Source of the DNA: an uncultured Pelagibacteraceae bacterium
GTDB taxonomy: Bacteria > Pseudomonadota > Alphaproteobacteria > Pelagibacterales > AG-422-B15
Length of the DNA: 64,000 bases
Reading direction: 5' to 3'
Assembly: GCA_902622985.1 (NCBI GenBank)
Contig: CACNSH010000003.1
Coordinates: 62,001-126,000, forward strand
The position numbers were made by a program, and so were the translations under genes. Below, in pieces: positions 45,433 through 52,970 of the stretch. Below the pieces are notes generated by a model. That model did no database searches. It was not told where the DNA came from and saw nothing but the letters and a program-made list of their open reading frames with translations. Position 1 is the stretch's first letter; each line of letters opens with the position of its first letter.

Positions 45433-45894
45433 TTACCAGTCAAAAAACCCATGAACACCAGTTTCTCCTCGGTAATATTCAATATTACTTGCAGCCATCT
45501 CATAGCCGACAACCGCAAGGTCTTCGATGTTTTGGGTTTCTATTTTCATTTTTCCAGTAACATAAACAGGTTCCCACCACGCTAAACCTTCCCATGGGTT
45601 TTCTGCTTCAACATAAACCAGCTGATTAGGTGCTGGAGGTGGAACATGAATGCATGCTCCAATATATGGAACTAACAGAAAGCTATTCACGCCTCGTCCA
45701 AATGTATCTAAAGGAAGAACATATCCTGGTATTTTAACTTCTTTATCAACCAAGCTTTTGTTGAATTTTACTTCTCCGGGACTAAAGACTGAAGTCCATG
45801 GAATCAAATCATCCCAGTCTATTTCTTTTGGAACAGCATATGCGGCGGTTGTGATAAATAATAAAAGTAATATTAAATATTTTAATTTACTCAT
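45433..45894 (-). CDS. Secreted DUF3299 protein, zinc-operon partner (ZrgD-like)
   Basis: A 153-residue protein with a signal peptide (MSKLKYLILLLLFITTAAYA-V). The domain IPGYVLPL...FLLVPYIGACIHVPPPAPNQ is the DUF3299 signature, with Cys-Ile-His-Val-Pro-Pro-Pro as its most conserved point. It shares one base with the permease stop (TGATG) and is last in an operon starting with a Zur box, so a role in zinc acquisition is likely. In Vibrio cholerae a DUF3299-type protein accompanies the Zur-regulated zrg genes, as I recall. Confidence 0.82.
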   Translation of the reverse strand: MSKLKYLILLLLFITTAAYAVPKEIDWDDLIPWTSVFSPGEVKFNKSLVDKEVKIPGYVLPLDTFGRGVNSFLLVPYIGACIHVPPPAPNQLVYVEAENPWEGLAWWEPVYVTGKMKIETQNIEDLAVVGYEMAASNIEYYRGETGVHGFFDW

Positions 45895-47144
45895 CAGATT
45901 TTGATTGTCATCCCATCATTTATTGAAAACCAGTACGCCCTAATTGCAGGCAATAAGCTGACTAGTATAGATGCAAAAATAAATGTCATAAAAACATACA
46001 TATCTCGTAAAGATAACATTTCAACATTCACCAAGATACCATAATTATAATCGATCCAAGGTTGTAAAATAGATAATGAGAAGAATAATAAAATAACACT
46101 TAACAATATACTTAGCACTGATATAAAAATTGCTTCAAGCATCAACAGCCCAACAACTGTTCTAGGTGATGCTCCCATAGCCCTCCAAATTGCCATTTCT
46201 CGTCTTCTTTCACTTAAACTTGAAAACATGATAGCTGTCATGCCTATCAGTGTTGTAAATATGACAACAATTGATATGCCCAATAATAAATTTTCAACTA
46301 CACCAACAACTCGCCAGAGTTCCTGCAGCGCTGCACCAGGAAGAATCGCAGTCATTGCTTCCTCAGGGTACTCATTAATCCATCGTTGAAGATTAAAGAT
46401 TGTTAATTTTGATTTCACTCCAATGAGAGCTGCGGTAATATTTTTAGGAGTAAGATCCATTTTTCGGATTTCTTCAATGGGCGTTTCTTGCCCAGGAATT
46501 TTTGCTCCAGTCGACCAATCAACATGAATTGCTTCAATTGCGGCTAAACTCACAATCACAGTATTGTCTACTGGCGTACCCGTTTTTTCTAATATTCCAG
46601 AAACTCTGAATGGTTGATCGTCATGCTCTGAAAATGATTGAAGCCCATGCGCTACGATTAGTGGTGTGTCTATGTCATATCCTAGTTTTTCAGCTACTCC
46701 AGCACCCAACACTACGTCATAAAGATCTTCAAATAAGTATCCTTTATCAATATTAATTGATTGACCACCTCTATACTTATAACGAGCAAAGAAATCTTTA
46801 TTTGTTCCCATAACCCGAAAACCCTTATGACTGTCACCAAGTGAAATTGGCACTGCCCAATCAACTTCTTCTTTATTCAAAACATCCAAATAGCTTTCCC
46901 AGGTGATGTTATTGGTAGCATTACCAATCCTAAATACAGAGTAGAGCATCAATTGAACTGAGCTGGCTCTTGCACCAATAATTAAGTCTGTTTGAGAAAT
47001 TGTATCTGTAAAACTTGTGTAAGCAGATGTTCTTAATTTTTCTACACTCATGTAAAGCATTAGAGAAAAAGAAATTGCAATAACGGTCATGCCTGCAGTT
47101 ACTAATCTTGCGTAGAGAGAGCTCAATGAAAGTTTTAGCAACAT
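45894..47144 (-). CDS. FtsX/MacB-type ABC permease of the zinc (zrg-like) operon
   Basis: A 416-residue protein with an N-terminal helix (about residues 15-32), a large periplasmic MacB-PCD-like domain, then three C-terminal helices including LLGISIVVIFTTLIGMTAIMFSSLSERRREMAIWRAMGAS, the FtsX coupling motif. Type VII ABC systems are mechanotransmitters rather than importers. Here it is paired with a LolD-type ATPase, a His-rich DUF2796 protein and DUF3299, matching zrgBC-like systems involved in zinc uptake in Vibrio. Confidence 0.85.
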   Translation of the reverse strand: MLLKLSLSSLYARLVTAGMTVIAISFSLMLYMSVEKLRTSAYTSFTDTISQTDLIIGARASSVQLMLYSVFRIGNATNNITWESYLDVLNKEEVDWAVPISLGDSHKGFRVMGTNKDFFARYKYRGGQSINIDKGYLFEDLYDVVLGAGVAEKLGYDIDTPLIVAHGLQSFSEHDDQPFRVSGILEKTGTPVDNTVIVSLAAIEAIHVDWSTGAKIPGQETPIEEIRKMDLTPKNITAALIGVKSKLTIFNLQRWINEYPEEAMTAILPGAALQELWRVVGVVENLLLGISIVVIFTTLIGMTAIMFSSLSERRREMAIWRAMGASPRTVVGLLMLEAIFISVLSILLSVILLFFSLSILQPWIDYNYGILVNVEMLSLRDMYVFMTFIFASILVSLLPAIRAYWFSINDGMTIKI

Positions 47145-47146
47145 AT

Positions 47147-47833
47147 CTAATCTTCTCGGGTTAACACTTCATTGATATCAATTAATCGATCAAATCGTTC
47201 AGCAAGCGATCTATCATGAGATACCATAAGTAAAGTTGATTTGTTATTCGAAATCTGTTCAAACATGAGGTCTAAAAAAATTTGTTGTGCATCTGTATCT
47301 AGCGAAGATGTGGGTTCATCTGCAATAACTAAGGAAGGATTGCCTATCAATGCCCTTGCCACAGCTACTCTTTGTTGCTGCCCAACACTAAGACTACTTG
47401 CTTTATATTGATCAATATCATCAGGTAATCTCAATTGTTTGCAAAGATTTAAGGCCGACTCTCTTTGATTAGTTACATTAGCAGATCTAACTTTTGAGAA
47501 ATAAAGAGGCAGAACAATATTATCTATAACATTTGCATATGGGAGCAGATTAAATTGCTGAAAAATAATACCTATATTATCTGCACGATGTTCATCTTTA
47601 GTTTTAGAAGAAAGCTTATTTATCGTACTTCCATTAATTGATATGCTCCCACTTAAAGGATTTAAAAACCCACAAATTAATGAAAGAAGAGTTGTCTTCC
47701 CTGAGCCACTCTCTCCCAACAAAAGAACCTTTTCACCTTTATTGATCTCGAAATTGGGGACAAATATCTTAAAGCTACTTTTTTTTGACCAATAAAATCT
47801 TACAGAATCAATTTTAATAATATTTTCATCCAA
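47147..47833 (-). CDS. ABC ATPase of the zinc (zrg-like) operon, LolD/MacB-type
   Basis: A 228-residue ATPase: Walker A GESGSGKTT, Q-loop IIFQQFNLLPY, signature LSVGQQQRVAVARAL (Val in place of the first Gly), Walker B LVIADEPTSSLD and MVSHDRSLAERF. It begins directly after the zrgA-like stop and is 2 bases from the permease. It should energise the FtsX-type permease. Confidence 0.87.
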   Translation of the reverse strand: MDENIIKIDSVRFYWSKKSSFKIFVPNFEINKGEKVLLLGESGSGKTTLLSLICGFLNPLSGSISINGSTINKLSSKTKDEHRADNIGIIFQQFNLLPYANVIDNIVLPLYFSKVRSANVTNQRESALNLCKQLRLPDDIDQYKASSLSVGQQQRVAVARALIGNPSLVIADEPTSSLDTDAQQIFLDLMFEQISNNKSTLLMVSHDRSLAERFDRLIDINEVLTRED

Positions 47834-48463
47834 TTAGATTTTTCCTTTTAAGTCTATGAAAGGCTTATCTCCTTCCACTTCAAAACTCGTGGATCCAACT
47901 TCAGATACAAATTGTATTTCAAGTTCTCCAGAGTTAGGAAAAGTAGTAAAATATGGAAAGTCTATTCTGTCAATTTCTTTTACGTTACCGCAAGTAAATG
48001 AATAGTGAGCAACAAACTCATTGTGAGCTTCTTCTTCATGTTCATCATGATCGTGCTCATCCTCGTGATCGTGCTCATCTTCATGCTCATGCTCATCTTC
48101 ATGATCGTGCTCATCTTCATGATCATGCTCATCTTCATGATCATCTCCCTGATTTATTTCAATTTCAGCATCGACTAAATTACAATTTCCACTGCTAGAT
48201 AAAGTAAAGATGTTTTCAAAATCTTGAAACTTAGAAAGAGCTGTATTTACCAATGCTATATCACTATCACTTTTTGCTTCATACTCGAACCCAACAATAT
48301 CTGCGCCAGGTATCATAAACTCTAGATTTATGGCACTGCCTTCTACAGCAATATTTAACTCACCGACCCCATGTTCATGCTTGTCAACTTGCCTTGTTTC
48401 TTCTGCGGCTGCAACTGACATCATCGCAGACATTAATAGTGAATAGTAAATACTTTTTTTCAT
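47834..48463 (-). CDS. zrgA: DUF2796 / ZrgA-family zinc-binding periplasmic protein with His-rich loop
   Basis: A 209-residue secreted protein with signal MKKSIYYSLLMSAMMSVAAA-EE, the DUF2796 opening QVDKHEHGVGELNIAVEGSAINLEFMIPG, and a roughly 40-residue His/Asp/Glu loop built from HEDEHDHEDEH units before the closing HYSFTC...FPYFTTFPNSGELEIQFV. ZrgA of Vibrio is a Zur-regulated zinc-binding protein. A strong Shine-Dalgarno (AGGAG) lies just upstream and a Zur box lies 61-75 bases before the ATG. First gene of the four-gene zinc operon. Confidence 0.85.
   Translation of the reverse strand: MKKSIYYSLLMSAMMSVAAAEETRQVDKHEHGVGELNIAVEGSAINLEFMIPGADIVGFEYEAKSDSDIALVNTALSKFQDFENIFTLSSSGNCNLVDAEIEINQGDDHEDEHDHEDEHDHEDEHEHEDEHDHEDEHDHDEHEEEAHNEFVAHYSFTCGNVKEIDRIDFPYFTTFPNSGELEIQFVSEVGSTSFEVEGDKPFIDLKGKI
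48036..48144 (-). repeat. Low-complexity repeat coding the His/Asp/Glu loop of the ZrgA-like protein
   Basis: Short units of the type CATGAAGATGAG on the minus strand are repeated in tandem, with little third-position change, coding (H-E/D)n. The low divergence suggests slippage-driven length variation. A similar but separate tract occurs in znuA. Confidence 0.8.
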
Positions 48464-48523
48464 TTTATCTCCTGAGAATTTTTTAAAAATCTTATTGAAA
48501 AAATATTTAGGTGTCTAGAAAAA

Positions 48524-48538
48524 TGTTATTTTATAACA
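48524..48538. promoter_or_regulatory. Zur box upstream of the zrgA-like operon
   Basis: TGTTAT-TTT-ATAACA, extended symmetrically to AATGTTAT...ATAACATT (48522-48540), is nearly identical to the site before znuA and to the alphaproteobacterial Zur pattern. It lies between the end of zur and the start of the zrgA-like gene, overlapping a TATAAA -10-like element on the minus strand. Confidence 0.78.
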
Positions 48539-48546
48539 TTTATATT

Positions 48547-48969
48547 TTAATGCTTCGTATTTTCAATTTGTTTATTTTTACAAGATTTACAAGTTCCAAA
48601 AAACTCTAAATTATATCCATCAAATACTGTTCCATCTTTATCTCTAAAATCTTTTAAATTTTTAAATAGTTTTGGATCATTGATTTCAGAGACAATTTCA
48701 CAAGAATTACAAATAGAAAAAACAGTTTTATGGGGTGTGTTACAGTTTGAAATTTTACAAGCAACAAATGAATTTTGACTCTCAACTCGATGAATTTTTC
48801 CAATTTCAATTAATTTGTCTAATGCTCTGTAAACTTGGGGAGGTGCATTAATTCCTTTTTTTTGAACATTAGATAAGATTGAATATGCTTTAACAGGCTT
48901 TTTATTCTTCTGAATGAAGTCCAAAACAATTTTTTGATTTTTTGATAATGATTTACTCTTCTTATCCAT
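48547..48969 (-). CDS. zur: Fur-family zinc uptake regulator
   Basis: A 140-residue Fur-family repressor with a winged-helix N-terminus (VKAYSILSNVQKKGINAPPQVYRALDKLIEIGKIHRVES) and the dimerisation part with Zn-binding cysteine pairs (SICNSCE and GTCKSCKN). It overlaps the znuB stop by 8 bases and so belongs to the znuC-znuB-zur operon. It would bind the two boxes at 48524-48538 and 50527-50541 when zinc is ample. Confidence 0.9.
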   Translation of the reverse strand: MDKKSKSLSKNQKIVLDFIQKNKKPVKAYSILSNVQKKGINAPPQVYRALDKLIEIGKIHRVESQNSFVACKISNCNTPHKTVFSICNSCEIVSEINDPKLFKNLKDFRDKDGTVFDGYNLEFFGTCKSCKNKQIENTKH

Positions 48970-49759
48970 AGTTTCTTTTTTTGATTCCTATTAATGATAA
49001 GATAAATAAAATTAGCGCAACTACAACTATTGTTGGTCCAGAGGATGTGTTAATTTCAAATGAAGTATATAATCCGATAAACACTGATAAAAGACCACCA
49101 ATAATTGATAAAATAACCATCTGTTTTGGATTATTAGATAAATTTCGAGCCATTGTTGTAGGGATAATCAGCATTCCAGTAATTAGTAATAATCCTACCA
49201 TTTTTATTGAAATTGCTATAAGTGCGGCCAGTAAAATCGTGAAAATTGCATTAACTCTCTCTGGATTCATGCCCTCGGCTTCAGCGAGCTCATAGTTTAC
49301 TGTTGAGGCAAACAGCGGTTTCCAAATAAACCATAAAACTAAAAGAATAATGGCTCCACCAATCCAAATAGAAAGCAAGTCATTTACATTTACTGAGAGT
49401 ATATCTCCAAATAGAACTCCCATAATATCAAATCGAATAAAAGATAAAAAACCCAGTACCACCAATCCCACTGCCAATGAGGAATGAGATAACAAACCTA
49501 ACAGAGCATCGCTTGGTAAGTTAGTCGTTTTTTGTAATCTTAATAACAGAAGAGCAATTAGAGATGATACAGTAAAAATTGTAAGTGATATGTTTAGATC
49601 AAATGCAACAGACAACAAAACACCCAACAAAGCTGAATGAGCTAAAGTGTCACCAAAAAAAGATAAACGTCGCCATACAACAAAGCATCCAAGGGGACCA
49701 GTAACAAGAGCAATTCCAATCCCTGCTATTAAAGCTCTGAATAAGAAATCATCAAACAT
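48962..49759 (-). CDS. znuB: Zinc ABC transporter permease
   Basis: A 265-residue ABC-3 family permease with about eight helices. Diagnostic parts are LVTGPLGCFVVWRRLSFFGDTLAHSALLGVLLS and VKMVGLLLITGMLIIPTTMARNLS. It imports Zn2+ delivered by ZnuA and powered by ZnuC. It overlaps znuC by 8 bases and zur by 8 bases. Confidence 0.93.
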   Translation of the reverse strand: MFDDFLFRALIAGIGIALVTGPLGCFVVWRRLSFFGDTLAHSALLGVLLSVAFDLNISLTIFTVSSLIALLLLRLQKTTNLPSDALLGLLSHSSLAVGLVVLGFLSFIRFDIMGVLFGDILSVNVNDLLSIWIGGAIILLVLWFIWKPLFASTVNYELAEAEGMNPERVNAIFTILLAALIAISIKMVGLLLITGMLIIPTTMARNLSNNPKQMVILSIIGGLLSVFIGLYTSFEINTSSGPTIVVVALILFILSLIGIKKRNYG

Positions 49760-50504
49760 TATCTTTTACTATGTCTCCATCAGCAGTGTGTACATGGTCG
49801 TGGTCATGTTCGTATATTGATAATAGTTGTGATGATTTTTCACCAAATAATTCTTTGTAATGTTTATCACGCGCCACATCTACAGGTGTACCTGAACAGC
49901 AAACATGACCATTTAGACAAACAACATAATCAGTAGCCGACATAACTACATGTAAATCATGAGAAATCAGAAGAATACCACAATTCAATTTTTCAGAAAT
50001 CTTCTTGATGAGTCCATACAATGCAACTTCACCAGCAAAATCAACTCCCTGCACTGGTTCGTCTAAAACTAAAAGTTCAGGCTTTTTTGCAATAGCTCTA
50101 GCAAGTAGTACCCTTTGGAATTCACCGCCAGATAAGTCTCTGAGATTTCTCGATATTAAATGATCAACACCAGTTAAATTCAAAGCATCATTTATCTCTT
50201 GAGGTTTTAAATCTTCTGTTAAAACCATAAAATCCAAAACCCTAATGGGTAAAGTCCAATCTATTGATACTTTCTGGGGGACATATGAGATCTTTTTAGT
50301 GAACGTCTGAACATTTCCCTCAATTTTTTTATGAAGACCAAGGACAATTTTTGCTGTTGTTGATTTTCCTGAGCCGTTGGGACCAATAATTGTAACTATT
50401 TTACCCCTATGAATTTCTAAATTAACATCCTTTACAAGCCATTTGCCGCTCTTCTGAATCCCTGCGTTAGAGATTTTTACAAGGACGTTTGGATTATTGG
50501 TCAT
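49752..50504 (-). CDS. znuC: Zinc ABC transporter ATP-binding protein
   Basis: A 250-residue ATPase with Walker A GPNGSGKST, signature LSGGEFQRVLLARAI, Walker B LLVLDEPVQGVD and LISHDLHVV. The C-terminal tail is His/Asp-containing (IYEHDHDHVHTADGD), a small metal-binding tail common in ZnuC. First gene of znuC-znuB-zur; its promoter region is shared with divergent znuA and contains a Zur box. Confidence 0.93.
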   Translation of the reverse strand: MTNNPNVLVKISNAGIQKSGKWLVKDVNLEIHRGKIVTIIGPNGSGKSTTAKIVLGLHKKIEGNVQTFTKKISYVPQKVSIDWTLPIRVLDFMVLTEDLKPQEINDALNLTGVDHLISRNLRDLSGGEFQRVLLARAIAKKPELLVLDEPVQGVDFAGEVALYGLIKKISEKLNCGILLISHDLHVVMSATDYVVCLNGHVCCSGTPVDVARDKHYKELFGEKSSQLLSIYEHDHDHVHTADGDIVKDNV

Positions 50505-50511
50505 TAAAAAC

Positions 50512-50540
50512 TTGCTATTAAAAATTTGTTATATTATAAC
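50512..50540 (+). promoter_or_regulatory. Probable znuA promoter (TTGCTA-17-TATAAC), -10 inside the Zur box
   Basis: TTGCTA (50512-50517) and TATAAC (50535-50540) are 17 bases apart. The -10 lies within the Zur palindrome, so a bound Zur dimer would block RNA polymerase. The predicted leader is about 28 bases to the ATG at 50575. Confidence 0.5.
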
Positions 50541-50541
50541 A
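50527..50541. promoter_or_regulatory. Zur box in the znuC-znuA divergent promoter
   Basis: TGTTATATTATAACA is a perfect palindrome (7-1-7), equal to TGTTAT-N3-ATAACA, the known alphaproteobacterial Zur operator form. It lies between the divergent starts of znuC (50504) and znuA (50575), and also contains TATAAT on the minus strand, usable as a -10 for znuC. Confidence 0.82.
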
Positions 50542-50574
50542 CTATACTCAATTATTAATGAAAGCAATTATACT

Positions 50575-51675
50575 ATGAAATTACAACATAAATTTGGCCT
50601 ATTACTATCATCTCTATCTTTATTCTCCTTTATTTCTTCTGCTGAGGCTGAACCAAAAGTTGTAACATCAATAAAACCAATACATTCACTTGTAAGTTAT
50701 GTTATGGATGGTGTTGGACGTCCTGATCTGCTTGTTGACGGAAGCTCTTCTCCTCACACATTCCAATTGAAACCCTCACACGCTACAATGCTACAAGAAG
50801 CAGATATCGTTTTTTGGATCGGAGAAGACTTAGAGTCGTTCTTGGAAACACCTCTTGACTCAATTGCTGCCAGTGCAAAAAGAGTAACACTCATGGATTC
50901 TGATCAGATTGAGCTTCTAAAATTTAGAGAAAAAAATGTATTTGATGATCATCACGATGATCACGATGACCATGATGAACACGAAGATCATGCTGATGGA
51001 CACGATGATCATGACGAACACGACGAACACGATGAACATGACGAACATGACGAACACGACGAACATGATGAACACGATGAACACGAAGGTCACGACGATC
51101 ATGAAGAACACGCTGACGGACATGACGATCATGATGAACACGAAGGACATGATGATCACGGTCACCATCACGGTGAGCACGATATACATTTTTGGCTAGA
51201 TCCAGAAATCGCAAAAACAATTGTAAGTATTGCTTCAGAAGAATTATCTGAAATTGATCCTGCCAATAAATCAATTTATTCATCAAATGCTGCGAATGCT
51301 ATTAATGACCTTGACCAGTTAATAGACAATACAAGATCAAAAATAAATAGTGATGCAACATACATTGTGTTTCATGATGCCTATCAATATTTTGAGCAGA
51401 GATTTGGTATTGAAGTAATTGGTGCCCTTACTGTAAATCCTGAGGTGTTGCCTGGTGCGAAGCAACTTGCAGAAATAAGAGAAGTTATTGAGCATGAGAG
51501 TGTTAATTGTTTATTTTCAGAGCCTCAATTTAACCCAAGTATTGCAGAAACAATTGCAAGTGATACTGGTATAAAGTCTGCCGTTTTAGATCCATTAGGA
51601 TCTGAATTGGAGCCAGGAAAAGATCTTTATTTTGATCTAATAGGTGACATGGCATCTTCATTTGAAAATTGCTAA
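50575..51675 (+). CDS. znuA: Zinc ABC transporter periplasmic binding protein with very long His-rich loop
   Basis: A 366-residue protein. I start at the ATG at 50575, which begins a clear signal peptide (MKLQHKFGLLLSS...ISSAEA-EP); the open frame continues upstream through the promoter, which is unlikely to be translated. Cluster A-I features: TSIKPIHSLVSYVMDG, SSPHTFQLKPSHA (His ligand), a His/Asp loop at residues about 126-202, HFWLDPE, VFHDAYQYFEQRFG (His ligand) and the C-terminal LDPLGSELEPG. The loop is several times longer than in E. coli ZnuA. It pairs with ZnuBC. Confidence 0.92.
   Translation: MKLQHKFGLLLSSLSLFSFISSAEAEPKVVTSIKPIHSLVSYVMDGVGRPDLLVDGSSSPHTFQLKPSHATMLQEADIVFWIGEDLESFLETPLDSIAASAKRVTLMDSDQIELLKFREKNVFDDHHDDHDDHDEHEDHADGHDDHDEHDEHDEHDEHDEHDEHDEHDEHEGHDDHEEHADGHDDHDEHEGHDDHGHHHGEHDIHFWLDPEIAKTIVSIASEELSEIDPANKSIYSSNAANAINDLDQLIDNTRSKINSDATYIVFHDAYQYFEQRFGIEVIGALTVNPEVLPGAKQLAEIREVIEHESVNCLFSEPQFNPSIAETIASDTGIKSAVLDPLGSELEPGKDLYFDLIGDMASSFENC
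50944..51180 (+). repeat. Tandem low-complexity repeat coding the ZnuA His/Asp/Glu loop
   Basis: About 79 codons of His, Asp, Glu and Gly, mainly in the unit HDEHDEH, with an ADGHDDHDEHEGHDDH-like block occurring twice (once with variation) on either side of a run of HDE units. The structure suggests both unit slippage and a block duplication. Confidence 0.85.
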
Positions 51676-51693
51676 TTCTACAAAATATTTTTC

Positions 51694-52341
51694 ATGAGCT
51701 TATTTAAAGCTGACAATCTAGAATCTTTAAAAGAATTCAAGGATACTGACTATAAATTAGGTATATTGGAGCGTGAACAACCTGAGGGTGCAGGTTCTTT
51801 CTTTCAAAAATTAATGAAAAATGACTTTGGAATTGAGGGCACTCTTAGTTCAATTAATTTGAAAGAAGATTTAAAAAATTTGGTCCAGGAAATAATTCCT
51901 AACCAGTTAAGTTCAACTGAGTTTTATAATTATTGGCTTGCAGATATGGAAACCGTTTGCAGAATATTCTTACAGATTGAAAAAACTGATACACTTTGCT
52001 TTTGGCTTGGGACAAAACGAGAGTGTAGACGTTATCATGTTGATAACGTACCAAGACGTCTTTTGGTCACTTATGCTGGACAAGGTACAGAATGGATACA
52101 AAATCAGGATGCTGACCGTCTAGCCTATGAGGCAGGTGAACCAAATGAAAAGATCGTTAGAGATAAAAGTAAATTACATTTCATTGATAAATGGAACATT
52201 GCAATATTTACCGGTGGTAGCAATGGTATACTTCATCGCACACCTGATTCTGCTCTAAATGGTCCTTCAATATTAATGAAACTTGATCATCCGGAGTATT
52301 TAAATTCTGTATATTCTTCAGAAGTTCTTAAATTAAATTAG
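51694..52341 (+). CDS. DUF1826 domain protein, zinc-regulon associated
   Basis: A 215-residue soluble protein with the DUF1826 pattern: CRRYHVDNVPRRLLVTYAGQGTEWI (His and Asp pair) and a C-terminal HRTPDSALNGPSILMKLD, a layout like cupin or 2OG-type HxD...H metal sites. It follows znuA by 18 bases on the same strand, so it is likely in the Zur regulon. DUF1826 genes are often found with zinc uptake genes. Function unknown. Converges with the carbonic anhydrase gene (1-base gap). Confidence 0.8.
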   Translation: MSLFKADNLESLKEFKDTDYKLGILEREQPEGAGSFFQKLMKNDFGIEGTLSSINLKEDLKNLVQEIIPNQLSSTEFYNYWLADMETVCRIFLQIEKTDTLCFWLGTKRECRRYHVDNVPRRLLVTYAGQGTEWIQNQDADRLAYEAGEPNEKIVRDKSKLHFIDKWNIAIFTGGSNGILHRTPDSALNGPSILMKLDHPEYLNSVYSSEVLKLN

Positions 52342-52342
52342 A

Positions 52343-52966
52343 TTAAATTAAATCAAACTTTTTTTTCTCAAAATCATACGTCTCTATAGATCCAGATCCA
52401 ATATCATTCCAAACCCCATAAAGCATAATTTCACCTGACTTTACTTCAGTATTTATAAAGGGATATTTACTTAAGTTCTTTAATGATACGATAATGCTTT
52501 CTTTCTCCAAGTACTTAACTTTCTCATCGTTTCCTTCGCCTGAAATGTTATCGTATACTGGTTTTAGTAACTTAAGCCAATTAGAAATTGATGAGTTATC
52601 ATCAAAATTATTTTCATGACACATATGATACCCATTCTTTATACCTCCACATCCTGAGTGCCCAATTATAATAATATTTTTAATATTTAATGCCGTTACA
52701 CCAAATTCGATAGCTGCAATTGTTCCGCTATGTTCCGTTAATTGACTATAGGGTGGCACTATATTAGCAATATTTCTATGAACTAGCATTTCACCAGCTT
52801 TTGATTTGAATATAGCATTCGGATCAACCCTTGAGTCTACGCACGATATGATCATGTATTTAGGTGACTGACCTTCTTTTGCAAGTCTTTCAAAGTGATC
52901 TTTTTCTTGCGCGAAAGAGCTTTCTTTCCAGTCTCTGTATTTATTGATGAGATCTTTTGGTAACAT
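52343..52966 (-). CDS. Beta-class carbonic anhydrase
   Basis: A 207-residue enzyme with the zinc site C-x-D-x-R in ISCVDSRVDPNA, MLVHRNIANIVPP, and the second half of the site GHSGCGGI (His and Cys). It interconverts CO2 and bicarbonate in the cytoplasm. It sits 4 bases after the DUF3604 gene and converges with DUF1826; placement beside the zinc regulon may be chance. Confidence 0.92.
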   Translation of the reverse strand: MLPKDLINKYRDWKESSFAQEKDHFERLAKEGQSPKYMIISCVDSRVDPNAIFKSKAGEMLVHRNIANIVPPYSQLTEHSGTIAAIEFGVTALNIKNIIIIGHSGCGGIKNGYHMCHENNFDDNSSISNWLKLLKPVYDNISGEGNDEKVKYLEKESIIVSLKNLSKYPFINTEVKSGEIMLYGVWNDIGSGSIETYDFEKKKFDLI

Positions 52967-52970
52967 TCAC

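Noticed and set aside
47998-48198. Plus-strand His/Asp/Arg-rich frame opposite the ZrgA-like gene
   Set aside because: Shadow of the coding repeat; no start signal or family.
50497-50574. Upstream start for znuA
   Set aside because: This part covers the promoter and Zur box; the signal peptide begins at 50575.
48036-51180. CRISPR-like arrays at the His-rich tracts
   Set aside because: Units are short, in frame, without spacers, and lie within genes.
50917-51286. Antisense and shifted frames across the His-rich tract of znuA, coding Met/Val- or Arg/His-rich strings
   Set aside because: Low-complexity shadows of the repeat; only the znuA frame has a signal peptide and metal-site motifs on both sides.
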